NCBI GenBank assembly: GCA_959347315.1
Contig: OY365819.1
Coordinates: forward strand, 20,932,637 to 20,996,636
Source: Bimastos eiseni
Lineage: Eukaryota; Annelida; Clitellata; Crassiclitellata; Lumbricidae
Length of the DNA stretch: 64,000 nucleotides
Direction of reading: 5' to 3'
The number at the start of each line of letters is the position of its first letter. The first letter of the stretch is position 1. Shown one piece after another: positions 1 through 13,026 of this stretch. The notes beneath the pieces were generated by a model, which worked only from the letters and a program-made list of their open reading frames with translations, ran no database searches and had not been told where the DNA came from. Made by a program: the position numbers and the translations under genes.

Positions 1-1473
1 GGATGTCGTAGTAACGTCGCTGCGGTTCATTAAAAACAGTATTTGGCCACGATCTAATCCACGTTCGACACCAACCATTTCTTAAGACTAGGGCGATCGT
101 TGGGAGCATAGTGAGATCGGGCATCATCGGGTCTTGGTGAGACGGGGCATTACTCATGCAACACTTTAACGCTGTCGTTTTTTGGGACACTTTCACCAAC
201 CAGGACAACAACGATGAGTAGAGCCATTTCTAGACAAATTGCACCAATAGTTAGCAATCTCTGAGCCCCGATGGATCCTCTTTGCCTCGGGGCAAAACAT
301 AATGACAATGCAGCAATTGATTGATAATAATAGTTCGTTTAATTCGACAGTATGACGAAAGTGAGTTACTCTCGAGCATTGAGTACAGAGGCGCCATTTG
401 TGGTATACAATGTTATGAAATATCGCATTGTGTTGCTAAGACTAGTCTCATCTTAAACGGAGGGTTTTTTATGTCAGGCAGATAGAATTGAGGGCGTTAG
501 TGCATTAGGCCTTACATTACCCAGCCCAAAGCCTCAGTGTAGTCATGTATGCCTTACCCGTATTTTCCCAAGGAGTTTCTGCAACGCCCTCAGCCAATGA
601 AGACAGACCCGCAGAAAATTGCTTTGGCTGCCGATGGTTGTTCTAAACAGTGCCCTTCCAACGACTGCTTTCTAGTAGTAATAGACCGAGAAGCTCGGTG
701 CAAAACTATCGTGAATTCAGGGTCTGCAGTAGTTGGCTGCATCCATGCTATCCTAAACGAGCATTTGTTGTCCATTTACCTATACGTAGAAGTCTGTTGC
801 CTACCTCATAGCACGTTACTCTAAAGACTTAGTCGTGTGCAGTTGGTACGACGAAGGCATTCCAATGAAATCGTGGTCCATCACAGAGGTGTGTGTCATG
901 TGAATAAATGCTTCTTTGTCGTTCAATTGCTCATGCGTGACATGTGATCTGCAGACAAGGAATCGGTCACACATGAGCAACAGAGCAGAGAGAGAACGCT
1001 CATGTGTGCATGAACAGTCATTTCACTGACAAGGGTCATGGTTGTTGCTGCTGTGCGCTTGCAGTGCGTCTCTCTGAATATTCATGTTACTAAACAATTC
1101 CGCAGTTCTGCGTCGAACTGAACTAAATAACTGGACGAAAACGTTCGATTGGAATTAGACACTATCCTCACTCAGCCAGTTCGTTTAGCTAACCACTACT
1201 AAGCGATTGATTAACTGGTTATAATAATATGCCAATAAGTCGCTTTACGCTATAGCCCTGGAATTGCGACAACTAACAGTACTGGAAAGTGCGTCGTCAT
1301 TCTCGTCAAGAACTTGTGCTGTGTACCAAAAGCATCTTGGACATCGTATTTTCAACCCAAAGTTAGCACAACACGTTTTAGACTTTGTGTTTCCTATCCA
1401 AGTTAGCGCAACGCATTTGAGACGTCTTGTTTTCAACCCTAGGTTAGTTAGCGCAGTAGAGCAGGGGAGGAGC
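1..1473. other. Upstream region without a recognisable gene
   Basis: I see no convincing coding exon, RNA gene or repeat family here. Short open frames (for example 549-824) have no recognisable domain and no clear splice context. The end of this stretch must hold the promoter and 5' UTR of the TRIM-NHL gene. An open frame runs in from 1264, but the first in-frame ATG is at 1474. No TATA box is obvious. Confidence 0.5.
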
Positions 1474-4400
1474 ATGAGTACCCAGGTGCAGACGCCCTTT
1501 CGGTCAGCAGCGACCGATGAGTCCTTGTTGTGCAGCGGGTGTCGACTGAGGTTCGATGCGATGCAAAGGCGTCCGTTGGTCCTTCCGTGTCTTCACAGCT
1601 TCTGCGAGACGTGCGTTCGATCCTTTGCTGGTCCTAAACATGACAAGAGGGTCACGTGTGGTCTATGTCGGGCCACAACGAAGCTGAACAGAACCCTTCC
1701 GATCAACTACGCCATCCTGGAGATGCTGTCCGGGTCGGGTCGAGCACCGCCGGTCACGGTCATTGCTAACAGCGGAGGTCCACTGCATCCCTGCAGTGGA
1801 CCGACTGCTCAATATGCGGGCGAGCGAGTGACCGTCATTCCAGTTCATAAGAGGGAAGTGGATGGGGACTTACAGCAGCCACAGTCACTGGTCTCCACTT
1901 ACGACGGGGACGACCGCAGACAATCCAACGGAACAACGAGCATCAACATCGGTCAGAGCCGCAAAGTAAAGGACGGTCACGTGACGTCGACGACGTCATC
2001 GATGACGTCACTTCCGGTTTCATTGGACCCAATGGGTTCGAGGTCATCGTCAATGGTTGTCACAATGACGTCATTGGCGTGTGGTCCCAGCGGATCGGTG
2101 CCACAGACGGCTCAACCGCACGGTCCGTGTTCATCATGCCAAGCGATTACACCGTGCATGACACCTGGCCTCACCTCTTCTACCGTGACCTCGCTTTCGG
2201 TGAAGTCCTCTTCATCCACACCCCATCCATCGCCACATGCGATCGCTGGCAATTCAGGAGACTCCATCCAAGCGCCAGCACCGGTTGACCTCTGCTGTCA
2301 GTGTCGCGTCCATCCTGCCATGCTCACCGTCACCAGCGCGACAGAGATGAGCTCCCAGAAACTCTGCTCCAGCTGCTACGCATTGATCCAGCAGCACAGA
2401 CTGGACGGAGAGTGGGAGAATCCAGCACGGAACCAGGTTCCACTGAGAAGGAACATCCAGAACACGACCTGCGGTTCCGATGGCCCTGCAACTACCGTGA
2501 TCAAGGTGTTGGATGAGCACCACACGGGCGTCGGTGGTGGCGTTGGAGTTGGCGTTGGCGGTGGAGTTGGCGGCGGGAGTGGTTGCTCGTGCGCTGCCAA
2601 TCAGTCAGCGAATGTGAGGGGCTTGGCTCTACCAGTTCCGCCTGTCGTCTCGGAGGAAGTTCACCGTGGAAGCATCCACGTCGATGGTAAAAGGACGGGA
2701 CTGTCCGTAGTGAAGTCGTCAGAAGTCAGCGATCTTCATCCATTGATTACCGAACCCGTGACGACTGCTCCGGGTGAGATGTCAAAAGACAGCGACCAGA
2801 AGCCTTCAGTGAGACAGACTTACGTGGCCTGTTCGAAATTCAACCTGGGAACGGGAACATTCGTTGGGAAGAAACGACCAGAGACACTCAACGGCGTCAA
2901 CTCCCCTTCAAACGCAGAGGAATCGGAATGCCAGGATGTAGAAGAAGCCCTAATCAGTCGGGAAGAGATATACAGACCTCTCCCGTTCAATCCGAACTTC
3001 GCGGACAGTGACCAGGGTCCCAATCTTGAGCCTCCGCCACCACCGCCCTCTATTGGTGAATCTGCGTTTCCTGCTGTTTCCAGCGAGAAGCAGTGTCTGG
3101 ATTTCCAAGGCGCTGCCGCTTTGCCTGGAGGATCCGTCTACCCGTATCCAGTCCAAGGCCCTCCGCGATATGAGGAGATAGTCTTGCAGGGGTCACTATC
3201 ATCGGCTGATCCGCCCCCTAACCACTCGGCCACAGTCAGATGCGTCCATGCATTTGGAAAATACGGAGAACTGGCCACTCAGCCGGGAGCATTTCGATCG
3301 CCGACGCGCATCAACGCCTCACAAGGAGGCGTCGTGGTCGTGACTGACTCTGCCCATCGGACAGTCCAGGCCTTCAACGCTGCTGGAGAGTGTCTGGCCC
3401 TGATTCGCGTCAATGGGGACTCGGCCAACGGATGCAGCTGCTACGAAAAGAAGAAGCTGATAGTGGGGACCAACTCGGGAATCCAGATCTACGACTTCAA
3501 CGGGACCTTGAAGAAGACCATTCCTCTTGGTCTAGTCATCAACACCGTCAGCGCATTCCGTGGACAGGGATTCATCGCCGTTCAGCCCAAGGCCTTGTCG
3601 ATCTTCAGAGGACCAAAGGAGACGCACATCCGGACGCTGAAGGACAGGTCAAAGCCTGGTCCAGTTAGACAGCCTGTCCCTTTCGATAGTATCGCAGATG
3701 CGGCCGTCAATTCGCAAGAGGTCAATTCACTAATTATGCTCTTTCTAAAGATAAACTGAAAACTCCAGTTCCAGCTTGGTTGCAAATAAATCTACAGCTA
3801 GAGTTACTTCAGAGTGGGTAAAATTGCTATAGTCTAAATGATGTTTCCTTTCATGAGACTTTGCATGTTTTTCGCTGACAAATTATTTTGTATCAATTAA
3901 GCGCCGAGTGTAATGGCTGCAATTTTTTTTGCGTTGGTTGCATAAATGTTCTAATTTTAGTGTTTCGTCTTCATTGCGTGTGATGATGTCGACTTTTGCA
4001 TGCGAATGTCGAATCTGACACTATGTCTGCACATCTGACTCGTTTTCGTGATTGCATACGTTTGATAAGTCTATTTTGCTATAGTTTCCGCTCCTCAGTA
4101 CAAATTTTACCCGCTCTGACCCTTTACTATAGGAATAACTTTATCACTAGGATGTTATAGACGGATACTAGACCAATGGCTAATATTACGTACTTAAATG
4201 CCTGTTAAAGAATACGCGCTTTTTATAAAAATCAATATTTTTTAGAAAATTAACGCTTCCTTAAAAAAATCAATGCTTCTTTAAAAACTAAATGCCTCGT
4301 TAACTGCAATCGTGATAGTCTACGTTTTCGTCGTTTCTGATTAATAATGACCGTCACATCTGATATAATTAGCATCTAAGGTCAACATTGCTTGTGTTGT

Positions 4401-4817
4401 AATTGTTGGTGAATTGGTGCCTATAATGTAATTTCTAATTCTGTGGTTGTGTGTGTGTAGGACATCGTGGTTTTGGATGGTGGTGCTGCCTCTGGTCTTG
4501 GTATGATCTTTATCATGAGTGACGATGGCTACCTGAAGAGCTCCATAGTCCCTGGTAGGGAGCCTTGCGGAGTCCTTCGTCAACCCCACGCCATTGCCAT
4601 CGATAGGGCTCACAACATCATCGTCTCTGATTCGGCCAATCGGCGCGTCCTGCTCTTCGCAGCCAATGGCAAGTTCCAGCGCCTGCTAATTGGACCGGGT
4701 CACGGTGCTGACCTCAAGATCTGGCCGGTCGGTCTCGATATCGGAGACGATGGACGGCTGTTTATCGTTGCGAAGGGAGACAAATTCGCAGAAATCCGAG
4801 TGTTTACTTATCACTAG
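1474..4817 (+). CDS. TRIM-NHL-like RING protein, two exons
   Basis: Exons 1474-3720 and 4461-4817, joined in phase 0, give about 867 residues. ATG 1474 is the first in-frame ATG and lies 19 codons before the RING. A C3HC4 RING finger uses C20, C23, C39, H41, C44, C47, C62 and C65, so E3 ubiquitin ligase activity is likely. Residues about 273-308 hold two Cys pairs and a His, like a degenerate B-box. A glycine/valine-rich run (about 350-371) and a proline run (about 518-527) mark a long disordered linker. From about 588 to the end are NHL-type propeller repeats, including the pattern QPHAIAIDRAHNIIVSDSAN. Architecture matches the TRIM2/TRIM3/TRIM71 class; no clear coiled coil is visible. The donor (GAG|GTCAAT) is weak and the acceptor follows a TG run. 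The orthologue within the family is not determined. Probably a cytoplasmic RNA- or protein-binding ligase (inference). Confidence 0.85.
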
Positions 4818-5324
4818 AAGAACTAAACGATTATATTCCACCACCTCTATTCCTCTAATACACTGAGCTCTGTCCCCTAACTAAGAGACTCTATTCCTCT
4901 ACCATCACAAGAGATTTTTGGCTGAGGCTCTGTCCATCTGTTTCTTTGCGTCTGCCTCTCACTTCCCTCTGTGTATGGCTCTTTAATAGCTGGTCTCCTG
5001 TATATATCCCTGCCTCTCTTCCTCTGTATCTGTCTCTCTCGACATCAACACGCTGATACTGACAGCCGAGAAAAACCTCCTATTGGAATACTAACCACGT
5101 TCTGCGAGATCTCTTCCCGAAAACTAAGCAGAGGCATCATAACCTACGGCCTAGAAGCCACGACTTCAACCTCCCGCCAAAGGACCACAAAAACTATATC
5201 TCTATAGAGTTTTTGCCGGAGCACTCAATTATTCTAAGCGACCCATATTGAATCTAGTAACATTTACAGTGTAACGTGATGCGGTTTGACATCAAGTTGT
5301 TCAATAAACGAAGATACTACTCCT
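4818..5324 (+). other. Probable 3' UTR of the TRIM-NHL gene
   Basis: Pyrimidine-rich sequence follows the TAG at 4815-4817. A canonical AATAAA lies at 5303-5308, about 490 bases after the stop, and is the best poly(A) signal candidate. It sits just before a CTCACTCG microsatellite. Confidence 0.4.
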
Positions 5325-5407
5325 CTCACTCACTCACTCGCTCACTCGCTCACTCGCTCACTCGCTCACTCGCTCACTCGCTCACTCGCTCACTCGCTCA
5401 CTCGCTC
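5325..5407. repeat. (CTCACTCG)n microsatellite
   Basis: An eight-base unit repeats nearly perfectly about ten times, then grades into CTGT/CTCT. The following stretch to about 6000 shows no gene. Confidence 0.9.
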
Positions 5408-6002
5408 TTTCTGTCTCTGTCTGTCTGTCTCTCTCTCATTCACTCTCTAGCTGTTCTACGGTGGAAAATGACATAATTGGCCAAAGATTTAATTTCCTTA
5501 GTATTTCTTGTCATCCGGGACAAAATCGCTGTAACAGCGTATTAGAATTGTCATTTTTCAGTTACATAGTGACATAGCGAAATTGTGCTATCATAATGAG
5601 GTCTGCAGGTGAACACGGAATGTTTGGTATTCGTGTGTGTTCTTTTTATAGTTGTTTTGTTGCAAAACCAGGCTACAAACTCGCCTTCGTGTTTACAATG
5701 ATCTCAAAACTGACAGAGTGACAGAGTCTTTGACTTATGTGATATAGGCCAATTATAATATTATTGTTGACTTTGTTGCCGTACTTGTATACGACTTGTG
5801 AAGCAACATGTTATCGAAGTCATGTTAATGGTCCATCCACAATACCATTAATAATATTTAACTTTATCACTAACCTAGGCTACATGTAGGTAGGGCCTAG
5901 CTAGGCCTATTTTGCATGCACAGATGGACACTGAGATAAAGACAATCTGACAGCGTTTCCTTGTGTGATATAGATATGAGAGAGAACTGTGTTTCGCTGA
6001 AG

Positions 6003-6160
6003 GTATGTATGTATGTATGTATGTATGTATGTATGTATGTGTGTATGTGTATGTATGTGTATGTATGTATGTATGTGTATGTATGTGTATGTATGTGTGT
6101 ATGTATGTATGTATGTATGTGTATGTATGTGTGTATGTATGTGTGTATGTATGTATGTAA
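6003..6160. repeat. (TATG)n microsatellite with TG interruptions
   Basis: Alternating TATG and TGTATG units. The first of four (TATG)n loci in the window. Open frames across it, encoding Met-Tyr-Val-Cys repeats, are artefacts. From 6160 to 6660 I see only AT-rich sequence with a short (AT)n at about 6350-6364. Confidence 0.9.
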
Positions 6161-6667
6161 TGATGTTGAAGAGTGTTTCATAATTTGACATCTCTCAAGG
6201 CTGCAATTAAAGTGAGCTCTGAATCTAAATAACTTAACCCTCAATTAACACCACTACTTTGTACTATGTAGAACGGTGTAGCGCTGTATACCGTGTTATA
6301 ATTGTTAGGATGATCCGCATTTCGCCTATAATAAATGTTTTTATAAACATATATATATATATATACACACTATGTTCTACTTTCGAATATATTCCTTTGG
6401 AGACCGCATACGTTGAAGTGGGGAGACCGTGATGGTTAATTAGATGGCACCGAAATAAATCATCGACAACAGATCTTCTTATGTTATTTATGTGAAATAT
6501 CATATATCTTATGTTAGTTGTTGTGAACAAACTAATATTGACGTTAATAATGATGTACTGTGTAAATCTACGATGAAAAACAGAGAAGGATCGATCATGC
6601 ATTAACTTAATAATTATTCAAAACCAGATGTTTATCTCTGCAGTGACTTCAATTTATTGCTATTCAC

Positions 6668-6964
6668 TATGTATGTATGTAAGTATGTATGTATGTATGT
6701 ATGTATGTATGCATGTATGTATGTGTACGTATGTATGTATGTATGTATGTAGGTATATATGTGTATGTATGTATGTATGTATGCATGTATGTATGTATGT
6801 ATGTATGTATGTATGTATGTATGTATGTATGTATGTATGTATGTATGTATGTATGTATGTATGTATGTATGTATGTATGTATGTATGTATGTATGTATGT
6901 ATGTATGTATGTATGTATGTATGTATGTATGTATGTATGTATGTATGTATGTATGTATGTATCT
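6668..6964. repeat. (TATG)n microsatellite, about 300 bp
   Basis: Near-pure TATG repeats from about 6785 onwards, directly abutting the 5' truncation point of a LINE at about 6965. Confidence 0.9.
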
Positions 6965-9245
6965 AAAATCGATTTACGATGCTGCCTTTCCAGTCTTTAT
7001 AAAAAAGCACAAACCGCTTAAGTCTGCCAAACAACCATGGATGACTCCAGGTCTCTTAAAATCTTGCAATACTAAATCGAAATTATATGCCTCTTTTATT
7101 AAAAACCCAACAATAGAAAACAAAACTAAATTTGTAAAATACAGAAACAAATTTAAATCTCTACGCAAAAAAGTCGAACGAAGTTTCTATATTTCTGAAT
7201 TTAATGAACATACCAATGACTTGAAACATACCTGGAAGATCATAAGGTCGATCCTTAAGGTCAACGTCATTGTCACGAATATTTCCTCTTTAAGCTTCAA
7301 TGGTACGATTATTTCTCACTCCAAACTTATCGCAGATAAACTAAATAATTACTTTACGGGAATTGCCCAGGAATTGGTCGATAAGATGCCCTCAACGAAT
7401 TGCTCTTTTGAACACTATCTTGGGCCCCCCAACCTAAACTCTTTCGCTGTATACCCTACAACTGCTGAGGAATTGATTATTCTTTATCAATCCTTGAAAA
7501 CTACCCATACCACTGGTCCAGATGATATTGACCCCTCATTAATAAGCCCTATATTTTCACTAATTGCCAAACCTCTAGCCAGTGTTATTAATTCTTCACT
7601 TTCAACCGGCACTGTCCCCAATGGAATGAAAATGGCCAAAATTATACCTATATACAAGTAGGGACCGAGAGACGTACTTGGCAACTACCGGCCCATCTCG
7701 ATCTTACCCTGCTTCTCTAAGTTGCTGGAAAAGGTCATGCATAATGAGCTCTATGACTTTATTGATAAAAGTAAATTCCTATACCTGTATCAGCATGGTT
7801 TCCAACCAGGTCACTACACTTCAATGTCTTTGCTTGACCTACATGATCACATCTCTGTTGCAGTTGAACGTAATGAATTTACCTTAGGCATATTTATCGA
7901 TATTGCAAAGGCTTTAGATTCCGTAAACCATAAAATATTACTTGCCAAACTAAAGAATCTAGGTATTCGGGGTGTGGCCTTGGACTGGTTTCAGAGCTAT
8001 CTGTGTAATTGACTGCAATTTGTTTATTGCAATGGTGCAGTATCTACAACTAACCTAATAAAGTTTGGTGTTCCTCAAGGTTCCATTCTAGGACCTTTAC
8101 TCTTTCTGCTTTTTATCAATTATCTGCCAAATGTGTCATCGCCTCTTCGGTTCTTGCTCTTCGCCGACGACACTAGTGTCCTCGCCTCAAATTCTTCTTA
8201 TGATGAACTACTCCGACTTCTAAATCGTGAACTTATCAAAGTTAATGGCTGGTTTTTGGCAAACAAGCTCACACTTAATGCTACTAAAACCAACTACATT
8301 CTCTTCGCCTCACATCGCAAGAAAACTCCTTTGTCTGAAATGGTCCTCATGATAAATAATATCCCTTTACCTAGGGTTATATCGACCAAATTCCTAGGTG
8401 TATACGTCGACCAATCACTTACCTGGAAAACCCATATTGAAAAAATAGCATCCAAAATAGCTAAGAATATAGGCATAATATCTCGTATTGCGTACCTATT
8501 ACCTGTTGCCATACGTAGAAACCTTTATTTCTCCCTGGTCCACCCTTGTTTAACCTACTGCAACCTAATCTGGGCATCCAATTACCACTCTAGATTACCT
8601 AGGCTAATCTCGCTTTAAAATAGAGCCTTTAGAGTCATTTATAAAAATTATGACCCACTGCATCCTAAATCCTGCATTTTGAGCGTCAAACAGATGACTT
8701 TAATACAAATTAGTGAATTCATTTACAAATTCTTGATTAACCAATTACCTCCTGCGTATGCAAACTACTTTACTTCCATTAAATTAATCAATCCGCACTC
8801 CGCAATTTTAATGATTACAGGCCCATCCATGCACGTACCAATACCCGTAAGTTTGTGATAAGATGCAATGGGCTTAGCGTCCCTCAGGAAATACGTACCT
8901 TAAATTATTTAAGTGCATTTAAATTGAAACTCCGTGACTATACACTGCTACACCTTACATAACTCTGTCAGTGAATCTATTGATCTACGTATTTACCTCC
9001 ATTGTTTAGTTTGTTAAGTTATTTAAGACTAACTCTCCCCAAGCAATCTGCTTAAGTCTTGTTTATCGCCATCTACCACTTATAACTTAGCTGTTATTGT
9101 AATGGGTGTCCCTGCTAGCGGGACTTCGGTCCTATTAGGGCTCCTCCCTATTGTCGGCTGTCAATCCTTCTATCAACTTCATTTTTGTTATTGCTTCACT
9201 ATTATGATTGTCAGTGTGCAATAAAAAATGTTGGTTATGGTTATG
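6965..9245 (+). mobile_element. 5'-truncated, inactivated LINE (Jockey/CR1-like reverse transcriptase)
   Basis: Reverse transcriptase motifs occur in order: NYRPISILP (about 7680), the A-like motif FIDIAKALDSVNHK (about 7895), GVPQGSILGPLL (about 8075), the catalytic FADD (8160-8171) and FLGVYVDQSLTWKTHI (about 8390). This is the palm and thumb of a non-LTR element. The frame is interrupted by a TAG at 7660-7662, a TGA at about 8010 and a TAA at 8616-8618, so it is dead. The endonuclease domain is missing. The 3' end (about 9200-9250) has an AATAAAAAA run, then three GGTTAT hexamers merging into (TATG)n. Both flanks are (TATG)n. Clade assignment is by motif resemblance only. Confidence 0.85.
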
Positions 9246-9978
9246 GTTATGTGTGTGTATGTATGTATGTATGTATGTATGTGTATGTATGCGTGTATGC
9301 ATGTATGTAGGTATATATGTGTATGTATGTATGCAATTATGTATGTATGTATGTATGTATGTATGTATGTATGTATGTATGTATGTATGTATGTATGTAT
9401 GTATGTATGTATGTATGTGTATGTATGTATGCATGTATGTATGTATGTACGTATGTATGTATGTATGTATGTATGTATGTATGTATGTACGTATGTATGT
9501 ACGTATGTATGTATGTATGTATGTATGTAGGTATATATGTGCATGTATGTATGCAAGCATGCATGTATGTATGTATGTATGTATGTAGGTATATATGTGT
9601 ATGTAGGTATGCATGTATGTATGTATGTATGTATGTATGTATGTAGGTATATATGTGTATGTATGTATGCATGTATGTATGTATGTATGTAGGTATATAT
9701 GTGTATGTATGCATGTATGTATGTATGTATGTATGTATGTATGTATGTATGTATGTATGTATGTATGTATGTATGTATGTATGTATGTATGTATGTATGT
9801 ATGTATGTATGTATGTATGTATGTATGTATGTATGTATGTATGTATGTGTATGTATGTATGTATGTAGGTAGATATATATGTGTATGTATGTATGCATGT
9901 ATGTATGTGTATGTATGCGTGTAGGCATGTATGTGTGTATGTATGTACGTACGTATGTACGCACGCATGTATGTATTG
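9246..9978. repeat. (TATG)n array with interspersed higher-order variants
   Basis: About 730 bp of TATG with recurrent variant blocks containing GTAGGTATATATG and ATGCATG, suggesting local segmental duplication within the array. The long open frames on both strands are artefacts of the four-base unit. Confidence 0.9.
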
Positions 9979-10017
9979 TGCGTGCGTGCGTGCATCCGTA
10001 TGCACGTACGTACGTAT

Positions 10018-10270
10018 GCATATGCATTATGCATGCATATATACATGCATGCATATACATACACACAAGCATGCATGCATACATAGGCCTACGTACGTAT
10101 ATGCCTGTATGTATGCATGTATACATATGCATGCATGCATACATACGTACATACATGCACACGTACATACATATATATACCCGTACATACATGCATGCAT
10201 ACATGCATGCATGCATACATACACGTAAGCATGTATACATGCCCGCGTATATACATGCATATATACACAT
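10018..10270. repeat. CATA/GCATGCAT-rich repeat in inverted orientation to the preceding array
   Basis: The strand bias flips from TATG-rich to CATAC/CATGCA-rich, with many self-complementary GCATGCAT and ACGTACGT segments. Together with 9246-9978 this forms a large imperfect inverted repeat. Confidence 0.75.
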
Positions 10271-10536
10271 AGGGAGGCTTATGTCCGTGGGCAAATGTCT
10301 TAGCCAAAATCGGGGGAGCTTATGTCCGGGGGGCTTATGTCCGTTCCCCCTTTTCACAACTGCTACGCCACTAAACGATGAAGGTGCGTCAGTGAAAGGG
10401 GTAAAGGGATGGAGCGAGCAATGAATACAGAGAGGTTCAAGAGTTCGTCGTTTGCATCAATTGTTGATCTGGAAGCACAGCTGGACCAACATCAAGCCTC
10501 ACAGCTTCCAGTGTACCAGGTACAGGAGAGTGACCT

Positions 10537-10797
10537 ATGCCTCGACATTACCAGTACCACGAGCAACACAAGCGTCGCCAGTCGGAGCAGCCAGAGGGAC
10601 AAGAAGACAGAGCCACGCAGTTCCCTAACAGAAGAAAAAAAGAGCAGAACATGGAAGAAAGTCCTGTCATTCAGAACAAGAAGACGAAAGCCTATAAAGA
10701 CACGAAGAAGAAAGAAAGCCTCTGGAAAGAGAATGCAGTCGAGCTGGGTATGCCTCTGGAAGAAAGATGCCTGATCCTCCATGCGCAGATAGGCTAA
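10537..10797 (+). pseudogene. MADF-like (Myb/SANT-like) domain fragment
   Basis: The frame read from 10537 contains YKDTKKKESLWKENAVELGM followed by PLEE (about 10690-10767), which resembles the central helix region of MADF domains (spacing YKD..KK..LW.E.A.ELG). The rest of the frame is charged and low in complexity, there is no complete domain, and the stop is at about 10797. MADF domains are common in transposon-derived proteins, so a transposon remnant is likely. An overlapping frame from 10409 is also open, with no recognisable domain. Whether any of it is expressed is unknown. Confidence 0.3.
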
Positions 10798-10967
10798 TAT
10801 ATACTTGGTTTCTTGTTGCGTTTATAATTAAGTTGCAATAAATTACTATATTACTTTGAAATGGTTGCTACATGGGGGGTCCCTATCTAGCGGAATTCGC
10901 GTCCAATATTAAGTCTGTTTTGTGCAGTCTTTTAGATGTATTTTTTTCTATTGGCTACAATAAAACA

Positions 10968-11283
10968 CACACTTATATATATACATATATATATACATAT
11001 ATATACATATATTTACATACATATATTTACATACATATATATACATATATTTACATACATATATATATACATATATTTGCATACATATATATATACATAT
11101 ATTTACATACACATATATATACATATATTTACATACATATATATACATATATTTACATACATATATATATATATACATATATTTACATACACACATATAT
11201 ATATACATATATACATGTATATATACATATACGACGAAAACGTAGACATATACATATATGCGTATATACATATATATACACAA
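10968..11283. repeat. AT-rich tandem array (TATATACATATATTTACATACA type)
   Basis: A roughly 24-30 bp AT-rich unit combining TATATACATATAT and TTACATACA is repeated about ten times. Open frames through it are artefacts. From 11290 to 11870 nothing else is recognised. Confidence 0.85.
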
Positions 11284-11869
11284 ACTGAAAGTCACAGACG
11301 CACCAAGTAAGAACTTATTGTCCTCTTCTACTCTGGTCGTCTTCATCCTACTCATCAGGATGACGGCCTTATTATCCAGAAATTTGAGTCGTCTTTGTAC
11401 AGGAAAATTTACATGGATTTGTTTTGCGTCATCCATGGCCGACTCCAAACTTATAGTAGCCACCCCAATTATTTATGCCGCAAATTCACAGTGGCTCATA
11501 TGAGCGTGGTATCGACGCAAGTAACACGTAACGCGAATGTCACAGCGGCGTTGCCTGAGCGCGCTAGGCGTTACACAATCGTATTAAGAACGGGCCGAGC
11601 TTGCTAGCGACACACCCTGGTCATACTAAGAGTGTGGTCAGGTCGCAGAGACATCGCGGTGGGCATGATGTAAATGCAATACACGCTTGCGAACATTAAG
11701 TTCGCACTACGCTCGAGTTACGTCGATACTGCGATCACCCCGTTTCTAATACGCTCCAAATGAACAGCACCACGCTCGATCGCGATCGCAACACTTTCAT
11801 AGAAGATTGAACTGCGGTTCTACTGCGGTTCTACACGTTTCCACCACGCTCGACGAGCGTGGTACGAGC

Positions 11870-12140
11870 GTAGTGAGTTCGGGGTCTGGTGTGACGGGGT
11901 TTAACGAAATGCGTTGGTAGAGGAAGGAAGTTTCTCGTGGGTCCCCCGAGACCATGGTGAGTTTTTGTCTTAGGTCAGATAAAAAGACGAGGTCTTCGTT
12001 GTTTATCGGGCCTATAGTTTCAAAAGACATAGGGACTGTACTGGAAGAGATGATTTTTGTCTATCGTCTCTTCCACAGGTATATGGTGGCGAGCGGTGAT
12101 AACTCGTGGTGGGTAGCTGGTGTTTCTCTTCGGTAGGTGT
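11870..12140 (-). mobile_element. Decayed 3' end of an R2/R4-like LINE
   Basis: On the minus strand, 12030 back to about 11880 reads FETIGPINNEDLVFLSDLRQ and then DPRETSFLYQRIS. This matches the C-terminus of the elements at 42.0-46.3 kb (EGLQFISELG...DPMETSFLFQRIS) and the copy at 43.1-44.3 kb (DPRETTHLFQRLS). Only the last part of the protein is recognisable and no (TAA)n tail remains. A further member of that family, inverted and far from the cluster. Confidence 0.5.
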
Positions 12141-12965
12141 AGGTTCGTTTAGCCACGGAATCAGCGAAGACTTTTTGATGTTACGATATATTAAGAATGC
12201 AAACGTATATTCACAGCAAACTGGTTTATGTAATATTCAATGTCCCGATCCGCCCTCAGTCAAACAATTCCGGCCTCAGGTCATGCGTTTAGAGATGCTC
12301 AGCAAATCTCGTCTGTAGCACTCCGCACTCTCCTTGCCTATTGACTCCTTCTTGGGCGAATGCCCACTATTGCCCGCGTCTCATATTTATATCCTTCCTC
12401 TCTTCTCTTGTCGGATGTCTGCTTAAATTCTTCATCTGTCGCCCCTGCCTCGCTTGCTTCCATCGTCCGTCTGGACCGTCCTCCTTCCGAGTTATCTGTC
12501 CCGTCTCTCGTCATTCCCTCGCTTCCGTCGCCGTGCCCTTGCCCATAATTTTCCATAATGTGTCTTTCGACGTCTCCTTCCTGTCTCTCTATTTATCCCT
12601 CTATCTCTTGCTGTCAGATGCGCGAATCTGGTAATGTGCTGGGAGTTGTATTAATTAAGCCAATTACAGAAGCAATTAGCAGCGGCTACTGGTCTGTCAC
12701 GTACATGTAACGTTCATTAAGTGCATAGCCGATCTGAATATTCTGTTGTCCAGCTTGATTCGAATGTTCACATGAAAACTAATAGCTACAATTTCATTTA
12801 AACTAAATAATACATAATAATACATAATAATCATAAAGCCTCCGTCGATTGCGCAACTTGTAGTGTCCTTTATTACACTACAGGGACGAACAGGTACGTG
12901 CTAGAAAGCGGATGGCATTTTTCGTGCATGTGGACCGCTGTCCTTTCATTTTTTTATGATCTTTA
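12141..12965. other. Non-coding stretch, nothing recognised
   Basis: Pyrimidine-rich around 12380-12600, AT-rich after 12630. Several short open frames but no domain, splice pattern or repeat family that I can support. Confidence 0.4.
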
Positions 12966-12969
12966 TTAC

Positions 12970-13026
<57 letters not shown>

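Noticed and set aside
9135..10357. Long open frames rich in His-Thr-Tyr-Ile or Met-Tyr-Val-Cys
   Set aside because: They are translations of (TATG)n in every frame. The four-base unit has no stop codon, so openness carries no evidence of coding. The same applies at 6.0, 6.7 and 26.3 kb.
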